From NCBI RefSeq assembly GCF_026210795.1, contig NC_089431.1:2480001-2544000 (forward strand): a DNA stretch of 64,000 bases, in the 5' to 3' direction. The notes beneath the pieces were generated by a model, which was given only the letters and a program-made list of their open reading frames with translations, was not told the DNA's origin and made no database searches. Shown in pieces: positions 57,127 to 64,000 of the stretch; positions within the stretch are counted from its first letter, which is position 1, and every line of letters begins with the position of its first letter. Source of the DNA: Rhizophagus irregularis. Lineage: Eukaryota > Glomeromycota > Glomeromycetes > Glomerales > Glomeraceae. The position numbers and the translations under genes were made by a program.

Positions 57127-57132
57127 CACGTG
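57127..57132. promoter_or_regulatory. CACGTG in divergent promoter
   Basis: A CACGTG lies in the 253-bp spacer between paralog B (reverse) and the CAB4-type gene (forward), 86 bp before the latter's ATG. It is a possible bHLH (Cbf1-like) site; function is inferred. Confidence 0.35.
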
Positions 57133-57217
57133 ATCGTTTATTTTACTATGTATTAAATATGACATCTCGTGTATATTTAATAAGCCCATTTCACGAAGAT
57201 CCTGTTATCTTTTTTAC

Positions 57218-58469
57218 ATGTTATCAATGTCGTCAACAAACCATTCTGCATTACTTCACATTTCATTACCTACTCTTTCCTCTATAACAGATTATCATAA
57301 AGAATTGATCAATTCATCAGTTGTTCAAGCTACAAATTTATTAACAATATTAGTATCTTGTCCTGAATTAGATTATTACATAAATGATCCCTTAGCTGGT
57401 TGGACTCAAGTTCAAAACTTATTAAGTACATTATACGTTTCAGGAACAAAAACGGCTTTTGAAACTGACAAACCATTTTTTAATATTGACGTTATATTTG
57501 AGAATTGGTGTGGATATCAAGTTGAATTGTCAAATGATAGGCAATTTGATGTTTTATTTGGAACTATAAATGGTATAATATTTTTTTAAAAACGAACAAA
57601 ATTTCTCGTATGATTAATTTAAATTGATGATTTATCCTAATAGAAAAGGAGCGTTTACAACTATTCAATGAAACTCGTAAAAAATTTTCATTATCGGAAT
57701 TACCAATATATATTCTCGAGTTAAAAATGCAACCACCTTCAATTGAACCGATCGCTTCTAACGAGATTTCTTTGCCGCTTAGCAATCCAAAAACATTTGA
57801 TCATGTTGCTGTTGGCGGAACATTCGATCATTTACATGCCGGACATAAAATCCTTTTAACAATGACAGCTTGGATAACTGGAAAAAGGTTAATTTGTGGT
57901 GTTACTGGTAAGTTAATAAATTTATTCCATAAATCTACGTGTTATGTTTAATTTTCCTTTTGTTTTCAACTTAGATGATATTATGCTCAGAAATAAAAAA
58001 TTTAAGGAACAATTAGAGTCAATTGATACGCGTATTACAGGAGTTCGACAATTCTTAGAAACAATTCGTCGAGGTTTGAATTATGAGGTTTGTTCCCTAA
58101 ATAAATTATTATTTAACAAATTTTTTATAACCATTCTTATTATTATTTAGGTGGTTCCGATTTATGATGCATATGGTCCAACTATAATAGATGCTGAAAT
58201 TCAAGCCATAGTTGTTTCCCAAGAAACGAATAGCGGTGCTAATTCTAGTAGGAATTTTTGATTTAATAAATTATTAAAAAAGAACATTCATTCATGTTTT
58301 CTTTTTTTTTACAGTTAACGATGAACGTGTAAAAAAAGGATTTCAACCTCTCCATATATCGATAATTGAAGTTATTTCTTCTTCAAATCCATCTCTTTCT
58401 AAAGATGATCTAAAAAATCTCAAGCTTAGTTCAACATATTTACGTGGATTACTATGCAAAAAAGATTAA
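57218..58469 (+). CDS. CAB4: Phosphopantetheine adenylyltransferase (CoA synthesis)
   Basis: Five exons (57218-57572, 57644-57907, 57975-58087, 58151-58247, 58315-58469) join in frame to 327 residues. The nucleotidyltransferase core begins VAVGGTFDHLHAGHK, with the HxGH signature at residues 183-186. It continues with MLRNKKFKEQLESI, a VVPIYDAYGPTI segment, IVVSQETNSGA, and near the end LSSTYLRG in place of the usual ISSTxIR motif. The enzyme joins 4'-phosphopantetheine and ATP to dephospho-CoA and pyrophosphate, the fourth step of CoA synthesis. The length fits the monofunctional fungal enzyme (about 300) rather than the animal fusion with dephospho-CoA kinase. The roughly 160-residue N-terminal extension is typical of fungi. 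A second ATG at 57227 is possible. Confidence 0.92.
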
Positions 58470-58652
58470 TTATTTATTCCTGCTTTAATCTAGAAAATAT
58501 TTAATCTAGAAAATTAAATTTGGATTACAGGATTGTTTACAGAATTCGTTATTATGTATATGGAACATTATCTTTTATACAAAATACTTTATATTAATTA
58601 ATTATGATATTAATTCCCTTAATAAATTACATCGAAACTTTTTTTGTAATCG

Positions 58653-60320
58653 TTACATGATTTGTGCTCTAAAGTGACGTTGTAATTTATTGGCTTTAAT
58701 ACCAATACGTGTATCATAATTTTGTTGGTGCCTTTTCTCACGTGAAGCGATGAAATGAGGTCGATAATGTTTATACATATGATCATTAGTGATTAATATT
58801 CCTCCAGATTGTCTATACTTAGAATTATCGCCGTATTCTGTAATAAACCGATTTATAATCGAATCTCGTTCCTATAAATTAGGACGAATTTTTTAAGAGA
58901 TTGTTATAAAAAACGCGAAAATTTTTTTAAAAAAAGAATTACCTCAATAGGGCGCAAGTTTTGTCTATAATATCTACGTAAAAGTCGATGACCAAGTCTT
59001 TTACCAGATGGCAATACCAGTTCCATATCTTCTTCATATATCATACTAATAAAAGAAAATATTGACTTTGAATAAAATTTCTTAAATTACATTTCGAGTA
59101 AAAATATTTACATTTTAGGAAGTTCATCATCATTTTCATCATCATTTTCGGCTTCATCATCACTAACAAACACCCAATTATCATCGTTATCTGCATCAGG
59201 ATAACTGGAAGTAAAATCATAAAATTCGTCAAATTCCATAATATCTTCTTCAGTTTCATAAGCTATTTTACAGTGACCTTTATCTACCTAAAAGTAAATC
59301 CTATTTTAGCGTATAATATTCTTTAATACTAAATTAATTATAAAATAAATGTAAAATCAAACCATATGCCTTCTAACAGATTCAAGGCTTTTCGTTCCCT
59401 TTGAACAATATAAACAAACATTTCCAATAGAAATTTTTTCACCCAAATATTTAATTAATCCATGAGAATCAATCAAATACTCTATTTCCGGTATGAAAAA
59501 ACTATGAATTTTTGTCATATGTCGCATATTTTCATCAAAAGATTCAAATTTTTGTGTACAAAATAGGCAATCAGACTCATCTAGTGCTATTGCTACTTCA
59601 ATTTTTTTGTCAATAAGTTCATTCTATAAAAGATTGAAAAAAAATATAAATTAAGTATAAATAAATTATCACTAAAACAAATATTTTACCTCATTCGGTA
59701 TTTGTGGAGTTATCCTGGTACTAATTACATTTTTTTTCGTGTGAGTTGTTCCTATAAAAAATAATAACAATTATAAAACAAAATAATCATTTTTTAGTTA
59801 GGTGATCAATGGATTACCTTCAAAGGATGCTTTTGCATCAGCAGCTTTATGTTTATTAGATTGTAAATGATTTGCATAAGCATTCTCAGAATAATAAATT
59901 TTACTATGATTTTTTGAAAAGAAGGAAATAACATGAATTAATTTGAACAAGAAAAATTATTATCCAAATTAGAAAGGTTCTTACTTGCAAGCAGTGCATT
60001 CTGCAGAGAAACTAGCCTTTCTCTCGGCATCGTTACTTTGCGCTTGTTGAGCTAAACAGAAATTTCTAGTTAGCTTCTTTCAATAACAAACGATCTAAAC
60101 GAATGTTAACAAACATTGAAGTATTAGTACCTAAAACCTTCTGATTAAATACTTCAGAGGTAACAGGTGGTAATTCCGCAACTTTTCTTTTCAAGTTGTA
60201 ACGATGCCAGTCAGTTCCATAATGAACTCTTTGAGACTCAGCAGTAGTGAACACAACTTGACAAGCCAAACAAGTAAAAAGTTGAGATCGAGGATGGTTT
60301 ACGACAGTAGCAGCGGACAT
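58653..60320 (-). CDS. REI1: 60S biogenesis factor Rei1 (ZNF622-like)
   Basis: Eight reverse-strand exons (60320-60131, 60051-59985, 59903-59818, 59751-59690, 59623-59363, 59287-59112, 59045-58943, 58871-58653) join in frame to 387 residues. Four C2H2 fingers are seen: CLACQVVF...HYGTDWH, CTACNKIYYSENAYANH, CLFCTQKF...HMTKIH and CLYCSKGT...HM...GHC. WHRYNLKRKVAELPPVT after finger 1 and LVLPSGKRLGHR with RRYYRQNLRP near the end are Rei1 hallmarks. Rei1 acts in the cytoplasm on late pre-60S particles, releasing and recycling Arx1 and checking the exit tunnel. An acidic Asp/Glu loop lies in exon 6 (about 59115-59170). All introns are GT-AG. Confidence 0.93.
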
Positions 60321-60760
60321 TGTTTAAATGACGAAGAAATAGCTGTTAGAATACGTAGAATATGATAAGCAATTGCTTGTAAATAGAATTTATAATAGAT
60401 CAAGGCAAGTTGGGAAAGAAAGATATTTTGTGATTAGCATTACTATGATCTAAATTTGGCGGAAAATTAGTGGATTGTGGTCTTGTGGTTCTAAACGTAT
60501 AAATTGGATCATCAGACCGGACACTGTAAGGATCTTCCAATCGGATAACGAAAACGCGATATATGTCATTTTAAAAGCCATAGATTATCAATTTCTTTTA
60601 CTACCGCTGTAAATTATGACGACATGGATAAAATTAAAAATGATAATTATTTTTAATCGCTTAAGGCTATGCTGCATATCATTCAATTAAACGTGTCTTA
60701 AAAGTAAAGCATGTACATCTTTAATCTTGATCATCAGATTTTTTGGTTAAATTTTTCAGA
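60321..60760. promoter_or_regulatory. Divergent REI1-D2HGDH promoter region
   Basis: A 440-bp spacer between REI1 (reverse) and the dehydrogenase gene (forward). Its composition is more balanced than other spacers. No specific site can be named. Confidence 0.4.
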
Positions 60761-63130
60761 ATGGTTTATACCCCAAATTTAATTTCTCGACAATTTTTCG
60801 GAAAAATTGTGTTAACTCGAAGTAATTACCTTAAGAATTTTGTCGTAAGAAACGTTAACAGAAACAGTATTCAATTTATTGTACCAACAAACCGTAAGTT
60901 TGCTACTTCTATAGAGAGTAGTACTTCAGGTGCTGAAATTCCAGCCAAAAAACATGCTCCAACAAAAAAAGTCGAGTTTACAGCTGATAAATATACATAT
61001 TTACATAGAAATCCTAATTTCAAGGAGGTGGATATATTTGTTATTTCTCATAATATTAAATTGACAAGCAAATTGAATTTTTAAAATTTATTAGCTTACC
61101 CAAGACGACATCAAATTTTTCGCTTCAATTTTACCTGCAAATGGTTTAATCATTGACAATGAAGAAGAATTAATGCCTTATAATGTTGATTGGATGAAAA
61201 AATATCGGGGAAAGTCACGTTTAGTAGCAAGACCTAAAACTACACGTCAGATTTCTCAAATACTCAAATATTGTAATGAGAATAAACTGCCTGTTGTACC
61301 GCAAGGTGGTAACACGGGACTTGTTGGTAAGTAGAGGAATTATGCTACGTGTTTAAGTTGAACATTTAATTTAATATTTGTATGTTGCAGGTGGTGGGGT
61401 ACCAGTTTTTGACGAAATTGTTATAAGCACTAATAATATGAATCAAATTAGAAGTTTTGACCCAGTTTCGGGTGAGGATAAATAAATCATTTTAACTTAT
61501 TAACAGTAGAATTTATATGCTAAGGATTCATTTTTATAGGCATTCTCACTTGTGATGCCGGGTGTATTCTGGAAGTTCTTGATAATTATTTAGCTGAACA
61601 AGAACAAGGTTATATGATGCCACTAGATTTAGGTGCAAAGGGCAGGTAAATTTTAAGACATTGTTTTTTTTAAAGACATATTTTACAATGTTCTCATCTT
61701 TCCTCAGTTGTCATATTGGTGGAAATGTAGCAACAAATGCTGGCGGTTTAAGATTATTAAGATATGGATCCCTTCACGGTACTGTTTTGGGCCTGGAAGC
61801 GGTATTGCCAGATGGAACTATTTTGGATAATTTATCCACACTTCGTAAAGATAATACAGGTTAGTTCTTAAAAGTAAATTTTCTTAATATTCCTTATTCA
61901 AATTGATTTTATTTGTTTAGGTTATGATATAAAACAACTGTTTATTGGAAGTGAAGGAACACTCGGAGTCATTACAGGTGTTTCTATATTGACACCACCA
62001 AAGCCCAAAGTAAATTGACATTAAACATATTAGTTACATACTTTTATTATAAATTTATTAATTTCTAATTTGGATGTAATTTAGGCAGTTAATGTCGCTG
62101 TTCTTGGTGTGAGCACATTCCAAAATGTTCAAAAAGCATTAGTTACATCAAAAAATAAACTATCAGAAATCCTGTCAGGTGAAATCTCAATCATAAGACG
62201 ACTTTCGTTCTTATAGCCTAAATAATTATTTTGTGTTCCATTTTTTTAATATTAGCGTTTGAATTCTGGGATTCTGATACCTTGAAATTGTCAAAAGCAC
62301 ATAATATCCAAGGAACGAAATTTCCGCTAGAAGATAATTATCCATTTTATGTATTAGTCGAAATAAGTGGATCAAACAAATACCATGATGATGATAAATT
62401 GCAAAATTTTCTAGAAGAACTCTTAGCAAATGAAATAGTTAAAGATGGTGTTGTAGCACAAGATGAGACACAAATGTCAACTTTATGGTCGTTACGTGAA
62501 GGTATACCAGAAGCGTGTAGTAAAGCTGGGGCTGTTTATAAATATGATATTAGTATTCCATTATCCGTATTTTATCAAATGGCTGAAGATATGAGAAATA
62601 GACTACAATCCGCTGGTGTATTTGGTGAGGATAATTTGGTTAGCAATGTAATAGCTTATGGACATGTCGGCGATGGTAAGATTTTTTTTAAGCGAAGAAT
62701 TTTTTTGAATTATAATAAATAAACGTAATTTTTTTACTATTTTAGGAAACCTACATTTAAACATAGTAGCTAAATCTTATGATCCTAAAGTTACTAATTT
62801 AATTGAACCTTTTATATACGAATGGACAGGTATGTCGTAAGAATTTTATCGTACATTCGCGAAATATTTTGATATAAATTTTTTTTTTTGTGATAGAACA
62901 ACATAATGGATCTATTTCAGCAGGTAATTTATTAATTTATATAATTTCTGTTAATAACACGTATTAATATTAATAAACTCCTTTACATAGAACATGGTCT
63001 TGGACTTATGAAAGCAAATTATTTGAAATACTCAAAATCTTCTTCAATGATTTCGATCATGAAACAAATTAAACAAAGTATTGATCCTAATGGAATTATG
63101 AATCCTTATAAATTCTTACCGACACAATAA
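60761..63130 (+). CDS. D2HGDH: Mitochondrial FAD-linked D-2-hydroxyglutarate/D-lactate dehydrogenase
   Basis: Eleven exons join in frame to 563 residues: 60761-61027, 61095-61326, 61391-61471, 61540-61645, 61708-61859, 61921-62009, 62085-62178, 62256-62675, 62746-62829, 62897-62923 and 62991-63130. The Arg/Asn/Phe-rich N-terminus resembles a mitochondrial presequence. The FAD-binding type 4 domain shows [52 protein letters not shown] and [11 protein letters not shown]. The C-terminal oxidase domain shows YGHVGDGNLHLNI and [12 protein letters not shown]. Such enzymes oxidise D-2-hydroxyglutarate (yeast Dld2/Dld3, human D2HGDH) or D-lactate; D2HGDH is favoured by length and motif context. Exon 10 is only 27 nt. 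The ATG at 60761 is the first in frame. Confidence 0.93.
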
Positions 63131-64000
63131 ATAATCAAAAGTGAAAAGTATTTTCATTGCGCAATTCACAATAAATGTTTAATAATTATGTTGAATTCAA
63201 TAAATACTTTAAATCTCTTTTAGATGCATATACTAATAAATTTAATTTAAATATATGAAATTTGAGAGAACAAAATTTCGAGCATAAATATTTTGTTTAT
63301 TGACTGTGTTTATACAAGGATATGATAATTTATCATTACAAATTTTAGTAGCGCTAGTATATACAGGAATTTATAACTTTCATGTTTTCTTATACTACAA
63401 CCATCTGTCAGTTTTTATAATATGCACAACACATTGATTGTACTTTTGAAAATGTTAATAAGTACAAATATATCTAATATAACAAAAAAATCCTTATAAT
63501 TTTCAAGTTTCTATAATAATTTGATATATTTCTCGTTTGTCTTGCTATTTGTTTCACATACCCACAACAAAAATTATCAGTATAGCTTCGAATTTTTTCA
63601 CTAACTGACACCTTTCAATTGTTTAAAAAAAATAATGGTTTGTTATTTAATTTTTAAGCGATAGAAGGTTAGGGGGTATTGGGGTTCTAATAAAATAAAA
63701 ATCAGAGATTAAAAAAAGTTTCATTTTATATTTCTTTTTTTTTAAAAAAAAATAACTTACCATGTAGTGTTGCTTATTGTTTTTCCATCTATTGTTAACA
63801 CCGTTTCTCTGAATAACTATAGCCATTGGTGAACATCCACTTAGAGGTAGTCCCTCTTTTGCACTATTATGAGGGTTATTCGGTTTTTTGATTTTAACTT
63901 TATTTTGTTTCAAAATATGTTAATAGACATGAACGAATAAGTGACACCTCTATAAGTGCACCTATAAGTGCACGGTGGGTGGGCCTGGTCCCAACTTATA
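63131..64000. other. 3' flank and AT-rich spacer to window end
   Basis: It begins with the dehydrogenase 3' UTR. The last 60 bp contain the direct repeat CTATAAGTGCAC twice, then a GC-richer GGTGGGTGGGCCTGGT stretch cut by the window edge, perhaps the start of another repeat. No supported gene. Confidence 0.5.

Noticed and set aside
63647-63913. 88-codon reverse open frame near the window end
   Set aside because: No motif, Lys/Asn-rich, next to simple repeats, and no splice evidence.

Overview
The window looks like nuclear DNA of an arbuscular mycorrhizal (Glomeromycotina) fungus, most likely Rhizophagus. This is inferred from extreme AT richness, many 60-110 nt introns with CTAAC/CTGAC-like branch sites, fungal housekeeping genes, and large amounts of decayed transposon DNA carrying repeat families I associate with that genus. 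No database search was run. No tRNA, rRNA or CRISPR array was recognised.

Gene-rich left end (1.9-11.8 kb). In order: a PRA1-family membrane protein, a small mitochondrial-looking protein, an unknown gene (paralog A), a Rho2-type GTPase containing a 6-nt exon, ATG6/Beclin (reverse strand, one GC-AG intron) and PAM16. ATG6 and PAM16 share a 190-bp divergent promoter. Gene-rich right end (54.2-63.1 kb). In order: an acidic protein with a CHZ-like histone-chaperone tail, paralog B (same fold, same intron position and phase as paralog A), CAB4-type phosphopantetheine adenylyltransferase, the ribosome-biogenesis factor REI1, and a mitochondrial FAD-linked D-2-hydroxyglutarate/D-lactate dehydrogenase. 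For most of these genes the exon chains close in frame from start to stop.

Middle (12-54 kb) is a transposon graveyard. At 12.7-17.6 kb there are two dispersed repeats and broken lineage-specific coiled-coil and zinc-ribbon genes. At 18.6-20.8 kb is a multi-exon gene of an unrecognised fungal family. At about 23.4-35.6 kb is a broken retrovirus-like element with gag, zinc knuckle, protease and integrase parts but no reverse transcriptase that I could see. It is split by a 5.5-kb hAT transposon (8-bp target duplication), which is itself split by a 1.3-kb hAT (its own 8-bp target duplication), and it also carries a foldback MITE. At 40.3-49.5 kb is a 9.2-kb CACTA transposon with CACTG ends and a 3-bp target duplication. 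It holds a decayed transposase, a second gene and a 20-copy 90-bp minisatellite.

Most notable items: a hidden four-exon, 51-codon gene inside the large hAT, divergent from its transposase; a reverse-strand array of near-identical intron-like units separated by 35-37 nt micro-exons at 37.6-39.5 kb; the RT-less gag-pro-integrase element accompanied by small Cys-rich proteins of a type also found at 14.8 kb; and the paralog pair 52 kb apart.
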